NCBI GenBank assembly: GCA_900768685.1
Contig: CAAGDX010000033.1
Span: 1-64,000, forward strand
Source: Bacteroidales bacterium
GTDB taxonomy: Bacteria; Bacteroidota; Bacteroidia; Bacteroidales; Muribaculaceae
Length of the DNA: 64,000 bases
Reading direction: 5' to 3'
This document shows, piece after piece, positions 16,579 to 24,724 of this stretch. How positions within the stretch are numbered: position 1 is the stretch's first letter; each line of letters starts with the position of its first letter. The translations under genes were made by a program, and so were the position numbers. The notes under the pieces were generated by a model. That model was given only the letters and a program-made list of their open reading frames with translations. It was not told the DNA's origin and did not search any database.

Positions 16579-18186
16579 TTTGCGTCCGGTGATGTCGAAG
16601 TATTCAGCGGGGAGGGTGGGGGTGTCTGTGATGATGTTGTCTATGCCTGCGATGTCTCCGATTACTCCGTTGCGGTCGTAGATTTTGTTGTTTTCAAAGA
16701 TGAGGTCTTCTGTTTGGTTGTTCGGTTTGCCGGCGTTTCCGTTGTTGAAGATGATTCCTGTGGATGGGGAGGGGATGATGTCAAGGTTCAGCGTGTAGGA
16801 CCATGTTTGTTTGTCTTGGTACGTAATTGGTGTCATTTTTGTGCCGGGCCAGCTGCCGAAGTATGCTTCGTTGCTTCTTTCGGGGTCCCAGGAGAAGACG
16901 TACACTTCGTTCCATGGGTTTGGGTCGTTGTCTTGGAAATATACTTGTACTTTGCAGAGTGGTTCGGGTTCAGGTCCGAATAGTTCGCACATGTATGTTG
17001 CGGCACCTCGGAGGAGTGCTTTTACGGTGCCTGTTTTCTGGTCCAGGTTTTGGTTTCCGTAAGCGGGCCAACGAGCGTAGTCTATGTCAACGGCTGTGCG
17101 GATGTTTTCTGCGTAAGTGTCTATGTAGTCGTAGATTTCGGAGAAGTTTGTGGTGTAAAATTCTTGCCACTGTTGTTTTACTATTTCCATAAATTCCGGG
17201 AAGCGGCACATTTCCGGAATCCAGGTGTTGTGGTGTTCGCGGCCTACGTAGAATGGGCGTGTTTTGTTGTAGTTGAAGGCGGAGCCGAAGTCCCAGACGG
17301 GTCCGAAGTACCATTTTTCTGTTTGTCCGAGGTCTTTGTGTAGGTAGCAGCTTCCGTGGAAGCTTTCGTAGTTGTCTGTGAGTTCTTGAATGATGTAGAA
17401 TTTGGCAAGTTCCTGAAGGTCAACGTATTGTGCCCATTGGCAGTTTTCTTTGTTTTTGTCGTAGATGAGGCTGTTTATGGTGCTCATTTGTGTGGTGAGG
17501 TAGTCTGCTTGTTCTGTGGAGAGGATTTCCGGTGTTTTATATGTGAAGATTATTCTTTCTCCGTCTCCTTCAGTGATTTCTATGTGTGGGTCTGTGTCGT
17601 AGTTGTCAATTTCCACGAGCCATCCTCCTGTTATTTGTTCGGGGTCTGTGATGTTGTCTGCTTGTTCTACGATGTTTACGCGGTCTGCGTCCACTCGGAT
17701 GTTTTCGCAGAGGAAGTATAGTCCACGGTATTGTCCGTTAAGTACGAGTTCGCAGGGTTTTTCGGTGGGTGTCCACTTCATGCCTATAAGTCGGCTGAGC
17801 TGGAATCCTACGGGGTTACGCATAAATCCTTTATTGTCGTCGGCTCCTGCGAGTAGCACGAAGTGTTTGCTTTTATTCATTCCCAGGAGTGCTGCTTTGG
17901 AGTTGAGTTTGAGTCTGTATGGTTTTTTGTCAAAGCCTATCCAGGTGTAGTTTCCTCTGCCTTTAATTTGGAGTGGGAGTGGTGCGTCGGCTGTTCCGAA
18001 TGCTTGGAAGTCGGGGTTGCCCATAGGGTCAAGGTAGTAGGTTCCTATGACGTAGTCTTCTTTGGATGTGATTTCTACTCCGCCGTCGGTGTTGATGTAA
18101 ATCACGGGCAGTGTGCCTGAGGGTTGGATAGCCAATGATGCGAGTGTGCAAAGTATTGTTGCAGCAAACAGTGTGAAACGTTTCAT
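16507..18186 (-). CDS. CotH-kinase family secreted protein with CBM26-like module
   Basis: This 559-residue exported protein has a signal peptide (residues 1-19). The CotH domain spans about residues 28-375, with LPLQIKGRGNYTW, KKPYRLKLNSKAALLGM, NGQYRGLYFLCENIRVD and PVWDFGSAFNY. CotH proteins are atypical protein kinases in spore coats (family knowledge). Bacteroidetes members are secreted and their substrate is unknown. Residues ~395-500 resemble a starch-binding CBM26-type module (VYFQDNDPNPWNEVYVFSWD, FGSWPGTKM). The C-terminus (GLYLRKTGNKIEKIIIR) is a T9SS-like sorting end, and its coding DNA is tandemly duplicated downstream. The promoter lies 45 bases upstream, immediately beyond which ends the toxin gene. 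Confidence 0.88.
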   Translation of the reverse strand: MKRFTLFAATILCTLASLAIQPSGTLPVIYINTDGGVEITSKEDYVIGTYYLDPMGNPDFQAFGTADAPLPLQIKGRGNYTWIGFDKKPYRLKLNSKAALLGMNKSKHFVLLAGADDNKGFMRNPVGFQLSRLIGMKWTPTEKPCELVLNGQYRGLYFLCENIRVDADRVNIVEQADNITDPEQITGGWLVEIDNYDTDPHIEITEGDGERIIFTYKTPEILSTEQADYLTTQMSTINSLIYDKNKENCQWAQYVDLQELAKFYIIQELTDNYESFHGSCYLHKDLGQTEKWYFGPVWDFGSAFNYNKTRPFYVGREHHNTWIPEMCRFPEFMEIVKQQWQEFYTTNFSEIYDYIDTYAENIRTAVDIDYARWPAYGNQNLDQKTGTVKALLRGAATYMCELFGPEPEPLCKVQVYFQDNDPNPWNEVYVFSWDPERSNEAYFGSWPGTKMTPITYQDKQTWSYTLNLDIIPSPSTGIIFNNGNAGKPNNQTEDLIFENNKIYDRNGVIGDIAGIDNIITDTPTLPAEYFDITGRKITNPTKGLYLRKTGNKIEKIIIR

Positions 18187-18230
18187 GTGTAAGATTTTTA
18201 GTAAAATTGTATGATATAAACTCTATCGTG

Positions 18231-18238
18231 CAAAGTTA
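18231..18238 (-). promoter_or_regulatory. -7 promoter box of the CotH-kinase gene
   Basis: TAACTTTG, 44 bases upstream of the start codon, identical in context to the box driving the antitoxin gene. Confidence 0.7.
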
Positions 18239-18256
18239 CGAAATTTTTTTAGTTTG
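18231..18256. repeat. Left copy of promoter-bearing direct repeat flanking the TA module
   Basis: This 26-base segment recurs at 19066-19092 with one extra T. It contains the CotH promoter box: on the minus strand TAACTTTG occupies 18231-18238. It starts four bases past the toxin stop codon. Confidence 0.85.
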
Positions 18257-18260
18257 CTTA

Positions 18261-18857
18261 TTATGAAAGTAGTACTTTTGCCCATTCCGGGATTTCCGAA
18301 ACATATTGCTTATACAGTTTGCCGTTCGCTGTTCTATATAGGAGTTGTGGGAGTTCGTCTTCAATAGAATTATCATAGATGTAAGCTCTATCAACTATAG
18401 GTATAGCCAACATAGCATTTGTGAGAGATTTGTAATATCGAGAAATGATTTTTGATATAGGAACTTCATGTCCGCCGTTTAAATAGCGTTTAACAACTCT
18501 ATTAACATTTATAGCAGGATCGCTTGTACATACAAAAAACAATCTTATGAAATATCCGGCATCTTTAGCTTTGCGAACAAAATCAAGCTTTTCTTGTGAA
18601 GAAAAAACTGTTTCAAAAACAAAATCCTGTTTCTTTTCTAAACATTCGTTTCTTTTTTCAGCAGCAAGTTCTGCCGCTTTTAGTATAGAATCGGGAGAGT
18701 TCCAATCACCAAAGACTTCTTGTGCTATATTGTCAGGATTAATGTATAAACAACCATCTGACCATTCATTTGCAAGTAGTTGAATGGTAGTTGTAGTTTT
18801 TCCGGAACCATTAGGTCCTGCAACTATACAAAGAGTAGGACGATGAGAATTACTCAT
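18261..18857 (-). CDS. Zeta-toxin family kinase (toxin of TA pair)
   Basis: The 198-residue protein has a Walker A loop at its N-terminus (CIVAGPNGSGKTTTT), then YINPDNIA and FVFETVFSSQEKLDF, which match zeta-toxin positions for the substrate-binding Asp and Glu. Basic residues in NRVVKRYLNGGHEVP match the arginine-rich lid. Zeta toxins phosphorylate UDP-N-acetylglucosamine and block peptidoglycan synthesis (family knowledge). Whether this one does so is inferred. I placed the start at ATG 18857, which overlaps the antitoxin stop as ATGAGTAA. A TTG two codons upstream is less likely. The gene is more AT-rich than its neighbours and flanked by direct repeats, suggesting acquisition as a cassette. 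Confidence 0.85.
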   Translation of the reverse strand: MSNSHRPTLCIVAGPNGSGKTTTTIQLLANEWSDGCLYINPDNIAQEVFGDWNSPDSILKAAELAAEKRNECLEKKQDFVFETVFSSQEKLDFVRKAKDAGYFIRLFFVCTSDPAINVNRVVKRYLNGGHEVPISKIISRYYKSLTNAMLAIPIVDRAYIYDNSIEDELPQLLYRTANGKLYKQYVSEIPEWAKVLLS

Positions 18858-19044
18858 AGCCAACGTTTAATTTGCGTTTTGCATTTTCTAGTGCAATAGC
18901 AAACATTTCTTGTTTTTTTTCTTCTGCACGTTTTGTTGATTCTCGTGCAGATTCAGCGACTTTTTTCATAATCGCATAAAGCATCTCATCTGAAGGGTCT
19001 TCCAGTGAAGACAATCTATAAGAGCGTAATAATTCGTCTGACAT
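18850..19044 (-). CDS. Small helical antitoxin-like protein
   Basis: The 64-residue protein is acidic then basic and strongly helical (EEKKQEMFAIALENAKRKL). I do not recognise its family. It precedes the zeta-type toxin, overlapping it by 8 bases, the layout of an antitoxin. A longer frame starts at a TTG (19068) that is part of the promoter box TAACTTTG, so the ATG at 19044 is preferred. It does not resemble the Gram-positive epsilon antitoxin in any motif I can see. Confidence 0.75.
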   Translation of the reverse strand: MSDELLRSYRLSSLEDPSDEMLYAIMKKVAESARESTKRAEEKKQEMFAIALENAKRKLNVGYE

Positions 19045-19065
19045 ATTATGTTTTTGATTATGTCG

Positions 19066-19073
19066 CAAAGTTA
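19066..19073 (-). promoter_or_regulatory. -7 promoter box of the toxin-antitoxin operon
   Basis: TAACTTTG on the minus strand, 21 bases before the antitoxin ATG. Confidence 0.7.
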
Positions 19074-19092
19074 CGAAATTTTTTTTAGTTTG
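19066..19092. repeat. Right copy of promoter-bearing direct repeat flanking the TA module
   Basis: Matches 18231-18256 except for one added T. It supplies the antitoxin promoter. Confidence 0.85.
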
Positions 19093-19105
19093 ATATAATG
19101 TGGCG

Positions 19106-19142
19106 AAAAAAGAGCAAAATCCGTCATGGGTTTTGCTCTTTT
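19106..19142 (-). terminator. Terminator of the subtilase gene
   Basis: AAAAGAGCAAAA pairs with TTTTGCTCTTTT. The minus strand ends in six T's. It lies 70 bases after the protease stop codon and separates it from the toxin-antitoxin promoter. Confidence 0.85.
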
Positions 19143-19212
19143 CACCTTATTATGTTGCTTTATTGTTGCAAAGTCTATGCGACATTGGCAGACCACAGTT
19201 TGGTGTTATGCC

Positions 19213-21408
19213 TTATTTGATTACAATTTTCTGAGTGAAGTGAGCGTTGTCGGCTTTTACTTCGAGGAGGTAAATGCCGGAGGCGAGGTCTGAAGCATCG
19301 AGGGTGCCTTCGTTGCCTTCAAAGGCTGCTGTTTTTACTGCGGAGCCGGAGAGGTTGTAAAGTGTGGCATTGAAGTGATTTACGCCGGCGAGGAAAACGT
19401 CGTAGTTCTTGCTGCCTGTAGGATTCACGATAAGACGCATGTCTTCATCTGCAAATACTTCGCCAACGCCGCCAAGTCCGAGGACTTCTCTCACTGCATC
19501 AAGAGCGTTTATTTTGCCTGCACCCCATTGGATAGGATTTCCGGCGTTTACGTATTCGTCTTTAGTGGCTGTTTTCATCATAATTTCGCGGATTTCCTCC
19601 ACGGTGAGAGTCGGGTCTGCTTGGAGCATGAGGCAGGCAACACCTGTGATGAACGGAGCCGCCATAGACGTTCCGATATTCGGACCCCAATGGCTGTTTC
19701 TGCCGTTTGAAGTGACAAGACCGCTAACGTCTGTCTCCTTGAGTCCGGCGGTATTATAGTAATATGTGTTGAAGGCAGAGATTACGCCAACACCCGGAGC
19801 AGTGATGTGCGGAAGTTTTCTGCCGTCCGTTGTATGTCCGTATGAAGAGAAATCGGCTACATCGTATTGGTCATATCCCTCGTAGATGTATGGACCGGCA
19901 CCGAGGTTGAGCCAATTTTTACGAGCATTGTATGCACCCACCACTATAACGTTTTTTCCGCAAGCACTGTCGCTGATAGTTTCTTCACCGGTACCGTCAT
20001 CGTAGCCTGCAAGACCTAAGTTGCTGAATTCAAGTGAAGTTGTGGCAAGCATGGTTTTGCCTGCAGAAGACTTCACGGTGAATAGCGGCACGATATCGTT
20101 TGAAGCATTTGTGGAAGTGTTGCACTTGTAGTTGCAACTAATGGTAACGTAAGAGCAATTATTGTTACTATCCACTCCAACATAAAAAGAGATAGCACTG
20201 TTTGATGTGAATGCTTTATTAAAGTCTGCCAGGTGAGGGTAAGTAGTATAGTCTGTTCCGGCGTATGTCACGCTTTTAGTGATATCTACAGTGCTGAGGA
20301 TTTTACCGGTGCTTTTTTGATAAAAACTCAACTGAGCGGTCATTGTGCTGTTGTCGTTAATCCAGAACTGAGCGGCTCCGGAGACAGCAGATTTGTCCGG
20401 AGTGATGAAAGTCTTGATAGCAGTGCTTCCGGAAGACAAAGTTTTGCGGATAGAACATTTAAGGTCTGCATCATTACCTGCAGCGAAAACAATCACGGCG
20501 TCTTTAGCAAGCTCGTCCATAGAGCGACACATAGTAATAGAACCGTCGTGCGGACCCATAACGTGTCCGAAAGAACAGTTGATAGCCACAGGTTTGCCTT
20601 CAGATTTGGCGTAATCTATAATTTTTTTGACGTATGAGATGATTGTGCCTTCCGTTAGTTCACCGCCTGCGAGTGCAATGTCTGCCTTAGGAGCAACACC
20701 GCCGAAAGGAATAGTTCCGGCAACCTTAGATATTTTTTGCTGTCCGAGAATGGTTTTATATCCGCCGATATATCCGCTTTGACCGTCAATACCGGCTATG
20801 ATTCCCGCCACGTGTGTGCCGTGAGTGGAAGAGGTCTTGTCTGTTGTGGCATTTGCCATATTTGAGGGAGTGTATTCAATACCGGTGGTTGTATTGAAAT
20901 AGCGTTTGATGCGGTACGTAGAGCCGTCTTCGTCGCGGAAAGCCGCATGGTTCGGGTCAATACCGGAGTCGTAAGCAGCGGCAATAACGCCTTCGCCGTT
21001 AAAAGCCTTGGGAAGTCCGCCTTCACCTGCATGCACGATATCAACGCCGGCATCTGCCGTAGCCACGTCAAGGCATGGCTCGAAAACCGTTCCGAAAGAA
21101 ATATAGTTTACGGCATCAAGTTCCGCAAGTTTGTTCACGTTATCCACAGCGATATCCACCACGACATATTTGCCGCCGATAACGCAGTCAATGTTGTATC
21201 CTTCCAGGTCTGCTTCAGTAGCCCCGTCACTGAGGGTGACAATAGCTTTCACTATTTCCGGTGCACGGACAGACATCAGTTTCTCGTTAGAAAGTTGGCG
21301 TTCCAGTCTTATGCGTTGCATATAGGCTTCGCCATTAGGGCTTATTTTGCTCTGAGCGGCGGCAGAAAAGCCAAGCAAGAGTGCTAATCCGAATAAAGTA
21401 TATTTCAT
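19213..21408 (-). CDS. Subtilisin-like (S8) secreted serine protease, T9SS cargo
   Basis: The 731-residue exported protein has a signal peptide (residues 1-18, cleavage near AAA-QSK). An inhibitor-like propeptide spans residues ~45-105. An S8 catalytic domain has all three residues of the triad in context: Asp in AYDSGIDPNH, His in THGTHVAGIIAG and Ser in GTSMAAPFITG. The oxyanion Asn region is INCSFGH. An insert of about 130 residues (~320-450) lies between His and Ser motifs. The C-terminus (GIYLLEVKAD ... KIVIK) is a classical T9SS sorting domain. It has its own promoter and terminator and is divergent from pgi. It probably degrades host or dietary protein at the cell surface. Confidence 0.93.
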   Translation of the reverse strand: MKYTLFGLALLLGFSAAAQSKISPNGEAYMQRIRLERQLSNEKLMSVRAPEIVKAIVTLSDGATEADLEGYNIDCVIGGKYVVVDIAVDNVNKLAELDAVNYISFGTVFEPCLDVATADAGVDIVHAGEGGLPKAFNGEGVIAAAYDSGIDPNHAAFRDEDGSTYRIKRYFNTTTGIEYTPSNMANATTDKTSSTHGTHVAGIIAGIDGQSGYIGGYKTILGQQKISKVAGTIPFGGVAPKADIALAGGELTEGTIISYVKKIIDYAKSEGKPVAINCSFGHVMGPHDGSITMCRSMDELAKDAVIVFAAGNDADLKCSIRKTLSSGSTAIKTFITPDKSAVSGAAQFWINDNSTMTAQLSFYQKSTGKILSTVDITKSVTYAGTDYTTYPHLADFNKAFTSNSAISFYVGVDSNNNCSYVTISCNYKCNTSTNASNDIVPLFTVKSSAGKTMLATTSLEFSNLGLAGYDDGTGEETISDSACGKNVIVVGAYNARKNWLNLGAGPYIYEGYDQYDVADFSSYGHTTDGRKLPHITAPGVGVISAFNTYYYNTAGLKETDVSGLVTSNGRNSHWGPNIGTSMAAPFITGVACLMLQADPTLTVEEIREIMMKTATKDEYVNAGNPIQWGAGKINALDAVREVLGLGGVGEVFADEDMRLIVNPTGSKNYDVFLAGVNHFNATLYNLSGSAVKTAAFEGNEGTLDASDLASGIYLLEVKADNAHFTQKIVIK

Positions 21409-21475
21409 AATTAATAATGTATTATAGATGTTTTTAATTTTGCTTGGGAAAAATGTAATTTAACAGTAATCACGG

Positions 21476-21483
21476 CAAAGTTA
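21476..21483 (-). promoter_or_regulatory. -7 promoter box of the subtilase gene
   Basis: TAACTTTG, 67 bases upstream of the start codon, divergent from the pgi promoter 43 bases away. Confidence 0.7.
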
Positions 21484-21526
21484 CGCTTTTTTTACGTTAA
21501 ACAGCTATTTTTTCACATAAAATTTG

Positions 21527-21534
21527 TAAATTTG
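21527..21534 (+). promoter_or_regulatory. -7 promoter box of pgi
   Basis: TAAATTTG, 35 bases upstream of the pgi ATG. Confidence 0.7.
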
Positions 21535-21569
21535 CACCATAATCAAAAATTTCAACGTTATTTTTTAAT

Positions 21570-22901
21570 ATGATTAATATTGATGTCAAAGATGTGCTCG
21601 GCACAGTTAGCCTTGAAGCCATCAATTCTTACAGTGCAAAGGCAGCAGATTCTCTCCGTATGCTCCACGACGGCACAGGTGCCGGAAACGATTTTCTGGG
21701 TTGGGTAAACCTTCCTTCCGAAACAGACACTTCACTCCTTGATGATATAGTAGCAACTGCAGAAAGCCTCCGCAGCTCTTGCGAAGCGGTAGTGGCTATA
21801 GGTATCGGTGGCAGCTACCTCGGTGCTAAAGCCGTTATAGAAGCCCTCTCGGACAGTTTTGCAGCATACAAAAAGGCAGAAGGTCCCGTGCTCCTCTTTG
21901 CAGGTCAAAACATAGGCGAAGACTATCTATATGAACTTTCTTCTTACCTCAAAGATAAAAAATACGGAATCATCGTGATTTCCAAATCCGGTACAACAAC
22001 CGAGCCGGCTATCGCATTCCGCATGCTCAAAGAGCAGCTTGAAGCACAAATCGGCAAAGCAGAAGCATCACGCCGAATCGTGGCTATCACAGATGCAAAA
22101 CGCGGTGCACTCCGCCAGCTCGCAACGGAAGAAGGCTACAAAACATACGTTATTGCAGACAATGTGGGCGGTCGCTTCTCCGTTCTCTCACCTGTAGGAC
22201 TTCTTCCGATAGCAGTAGCAGGATTTGATATCCGCAAACTCGTGGAAGGTGCTCGCAATATGCAAAAAGCCACTGCACAAGACACGGAAAAAAACCTCGC
22301 AATGCTTTACGCCAAAACACGTAATGCCCTCTATAACTCAGGAAAGAAAATTGAAATCTTAGTTAACTATAATCCGAAACTTCACTACTTCTCTGAATGG
22401 TGGAAACAGCTCTACGGCGAATCCGAAGGTAAAGACCATAAAGGTATTTTCCCTGCATCCGTAGATAACTCTACGGACCTTCACTCTATGGGACAGTGGA
22501 TTCAAGACGGCGAACGTACTATCTTCGAGACAGTTATCTCCGTTTTGAACCAGAAGCACAACGTTGCCATCCCTTCTGATGAAGCAAACCTCGACGGACT
22601 GAACTATATTGCAAACCGCCGCGTTGACGAAGTAAACAAGATGGCGGAACTCGGCACGCGAATTGCACACGTTGACGGTGGAGTGCCAAACATCCGTATC
22701 ACCATCGATTCTCTCTGTGAAGAATGTCTTGGAGAACTTATTTATTTCTTTGAAAAGGCTTGTGGCATAAGCGGTTACATTCTCGGTGTAAACCCATTCA
22801 ACCAGCCTGGCGTGGAAGACTACAAACGCAATATGTTTGCCCTCCTCGCAAAGCCCGGTTATGAAAAGGAAACCGAAGCTATCCGTGCCAGACTTTCATA
22901 A
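21570..22901 (+). CDS. pgi: Glucose-6-phosphate isomerase
   Basis: It interconverts glucose-6-phosphate and fructose-6-phosphate in glycolysis. The 443-residue protein has the short bacterial form with sugar-phosphate loops IGIGGSYLGAKAV and VISKSGTTTEPAIAF. Signature residues lie in NVGGRFSVLSPVG and GESEGKDHKGIFP. The C-terminal catalytic Lys is in NPFNQPGVEDYK. It is monocistronic with its own promoter and a terminator at 22989-23026. A dispersed AGAGCCTG motif lies 20 bases after the stop. Confidence 0.97.
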   Translation: MINIDVKDVLGTVSLEAINSYSAKAADSLRMLHDGTGAGNDFLGWVNLPSETDTSLLDDIVATAESLRSSCEAVVAIGIGGSYLGAKAVIEALSDSFAAYKKAEGPVLLFAGQNIGEDYLYELSSYLKDKKYGIIVISKSGTTTEPAIAFRMLKEQLEAQIGKAEASRRIVAITDAKRGALRQLATEEGYKTYVIADNVGGRFSVLSPVGLLPIAVAGFDIRKLVEGARNMQKATAQDTEKNLAMLYAKTRNALYNSGKKIEILVNYNPKLHYFSEWWKQLYGESEGKDHKGIFPASVDNSTDLHSMGQWIQDGERTIFETVISVLNQKHNVAIPSDEANLDGLNYIANRRVDEVNKMAELGTRIAHVDGGVPNIRITIDSLCEECLGELIYFFEKACGISGYILGVNPFNQPGVEDYKRNMFALLAKPGYEKETEAIRARLS

Positions 22902-22920
22902 GGCTTTCTCCAAGCCGGAG

Positions 22921-22964
22921 TTTAGAGCCTGTTTAGACTCCCTATAATAAACAAGTTCTCTACA
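22921..22964 (+). repeat. AGAGCCTG motif copy after pgi, with imperfect inverted repeat
   Basis: TTTAGAGCCTGTTTA (22921-22935) faces a partly complementary TAAACAAGTTCTCTA about a dozen bases on, giving a bulged stem in the pgi 3' leader before the main terminator. Confidence 0.55.
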
Positions 22965-22988
22965 AATACCGATTAAACACATTATCAT

Positions 22989-23026
22989 AGTTCCTGTCGT
23001 CCTGAAGGATAGCAGGAACTTTTTTT
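22989..23026 (+). terminator. Terminator of pgi
   Basis: AGTTCCTG pairs with CAGGAACT, with an inner TCCT/AGGA stem, followed by seven T's. The rest of 23027-23115 holds no gene. Confidence 0.9.
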
Positions 23027-23115
23027 ATGGGCATTTTAGCTGTTTAGCTATGGAATTATGACCATAAATTATGGAAAATAGGACAAAAAGTTAGGTGGAT
23101 TGGGAAAAAAAGTCG

Positions 23116-23123
23116 TACCTTTG
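23116..23123 (+). promoter_or_regulatory. -7 promoter box of the FadL-type porin gene
   Basis: TACCTTTG, 29 bases upstream of the ATG. Confidence 0.7.
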
Positions 23124-23152
23124 CGGCTGAATTAAACCAATACGATATATTA

Positions 23153-24490
23153 ATGAAAAAAATTACAGCATTTTTCGCAGCGATTGCGACAACATTTTCT
23201 CTCTATGCAGAGGGCTATCAAGTAAATTCTCTCAGTGCACGCCAAAATGGTATGGGACATACCGGCACAGCACTTAAACTTGGTGCGGAAAGTATGATTT
23301 TTAACCCTGCAGGTATGGGTTACCTTGACAAAAAGGTGGATTTTAACGGTTCTTTTACTGCGATCATGTCAACTTGCAAGGCTGTTACCCCGGATGGCAA
23401 GGAGTTTAAGACGGATAGTCCTGCAAGTACTCCATTGAGTTTTAACCTCGGTTTTTCTATTTATGATAACCTTAAAGCGGGCGTGTCTTTTTACACTCCT
23501 TACGGCAGCAATATCAACTGGACAGACAACTGGGCAGGTGCTCTGCTGAACCAGAAGGTTAAACTTGCGGTCTATACCGTTCAGCCTACTGCTGCATGGC
23601 GTATTCTGCCTAATTTCTCTATCGGTGCGGGTCTTATGATTACATGGGGTACTGTTGACCTCAACAAGGGGCTTATCTCTCCTGTGACTTTTGACAATGC
23701 GGTTATGCCGCAGACGGGAATGGATTTCCGCTTCGGTGATATAGTTCCGGCTTCCGTGAACCTGAAGGGTACTGCAAATGTAACTCTGGGCTACAATGTG
23801 GGTGTGATGTATGACGTTAATTCTCAGATTTCTCTCGGTCTTAACTATCGCTCCAAGATGATGATGACTGTTGATGCCGGTGATGCTCGTGTGACTTACG
23901 CTAATGAGCTTGCCAAGCAGATTCTTGAAAGCAAGGTGGGTTTTATAGATAAGGCGCAGTTTACAGCAGAGATGCCGTGCGTGTCTATCCTTAATTTTGG
24001 TGTAAGCTACAAGCCTGTCAGCCGCCTCACACTTGCCGCCGATATCCAATATTCTTTCTGGAAGCAGTATAAGAACCTGGATATCAACTTCCTGAGTGAA
24101 CACCTTGCTGCATTTAACCAGCATATTGAAAAGAATTATAAAAATTCTTTCACTTATCACCTTGGTGCACAGTATGCTCTGACAAATCGCTTTGACCTCC
24201 GTGCAGGTCTTATGATAGACACTGCTCCTATGCGTGATGATTGCTACAATCCGGAAACTCCGGGTATGACAAAGCTTGAGCCGACAGTTGGTCTTTCTTT
24301 CCGCCCGGTAAGCAATTTCTCTATTGATTTCTCAATGCTTTACGTTGCAGGTCTTGGTCGTGACAATGCTTCTTGCACATACGAGGATCTTCTCCTCAAG
24401 TCTGCCGGTGCACCATGTGTTCAGAAATTCACTGCAGACTATACTCTGCATGCGTTCTGCCCTTCAATAGGTGTTTCATATCGCTTCTAA
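23153..24490 (+). CDS. OmpP1/FadL-family outer-membrane transporter
   Basis: The 445-residue protein has a signal peptide (residues 1-19, cleavage before EGYQVN). The FadL N-terminal hatch follows: GYQVNSLSARQNGMGHTGTAL, with MIFNPAGMGYLD matching the family NPA motif. The remainder is a long beta barrel ending in a C-terminal aromatic, SYRF. Members carry hydrophobic substrates such as long-chain fatty acids across the outer membrane. The real substrate here is unknown. It is monocistronic, with its own promoter and a strong terminator built from a dispersed AGAGCCTG motif. A second FadL-like barrel is at 1329-2567. Confidence 0.92.
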   Translation: MKKITAFFAAIATTFSLYAEGYQVNSLSARQNGMGHTGTALKLGAESMIFNPAGMGYLDKKVDFNGSFTAIMSTCKAVTPDGKEFKTDSPASTPLSFNLGFSIYDNLKAGVSFYTPYGSNINWTDNWAGALLNQKVKLAVYTVQPTAAWRILPNFSIGAGLMITWGTVDLNKGLISPVTFDNAVMPQTGMDFRFGDIVPASVNLKGTANVTLGYNVGVMYDVNSQISLGLNYRSKMMMTVDAGDARVTYANELAKQILESKVGFIDKAQFTAEMPCVSILNFGVSYKPVSRLTLAADIQYSFWKQYKNLDINFLSEHLAAFNQHIEKNYKNSFTYHLGAQYALTNRFDLRAGLMIDTAPMRDDCYNPETPGMTKLEPTVGLSFRPVSNFSIDFSMLYVAGLGRDNASCTYEDLLLKSAGAPCVQKFTADYTLHAFCPSIGVSYRF

Positions 24491-24535
24491 AGAGGTGTTT
24501 TTATACTGATTCTAATAGGTGATAAATAATATTTT

Positions 24536-24577
24536 AGAGCCTGCAGCTGCCTGAAAAAGGTATCGCAGGCTCTTTTT
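24536..24577 (+). terminator. Terminator of the porin gene, containing the AGAGCCTG motif
   Basis: AGAGCCTGC (24536-24544) pairs perfectly with GCAGGCTCT (24565-24573), followed by five T's. The left arm is a copy of the motif found at many other gene ends in this window. Confidence 0.9.
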
Positions 24578-24578
24578 C

Positions 24579-24627
24579 TATAGGAAAACGCAGTAAAAAT
24601 GGGGTCAAATTTATAGGAAAACGCAGT
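24579..24627. repeat. 16-bp direct repeat upstream of psd
   Basis: TATAGGAAAACGCAGT occurs at 24579-24594 and again at 24612-24627, 33 bases apart, between the porin terminator and the psd promoter. Confidence 0.75.
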
Positions 24628-24675
24628 TTTTTGCGAAACGGGACTTGGAATAGTGCAAAAAAAACACGTCAGATT

Positions 24676-24705
24676 TTGAGAATTTAATTATTTGTAATAC
24701 CTTTG
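24676..24705 (+). promoter_or_regulatory. Promoter of psd operon
   Basis: TTG (24676-24678) and TACCTTTG (24698-24705) with a 19-base spacer: the best-formed Bacteroidetes promoter in the window. It ends 19 bases before the psd ATG. Confidence 0.85.
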
Positions 24706-24724
24706 CATAAAATAGCAGACACTA

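Noticed and set aside
23369..24160. A 263-residue minus-strand frame inside the porin gene
   Set aside because: It lies wholly antisense to a well-supported FadL-type gene and shows no family pattern.
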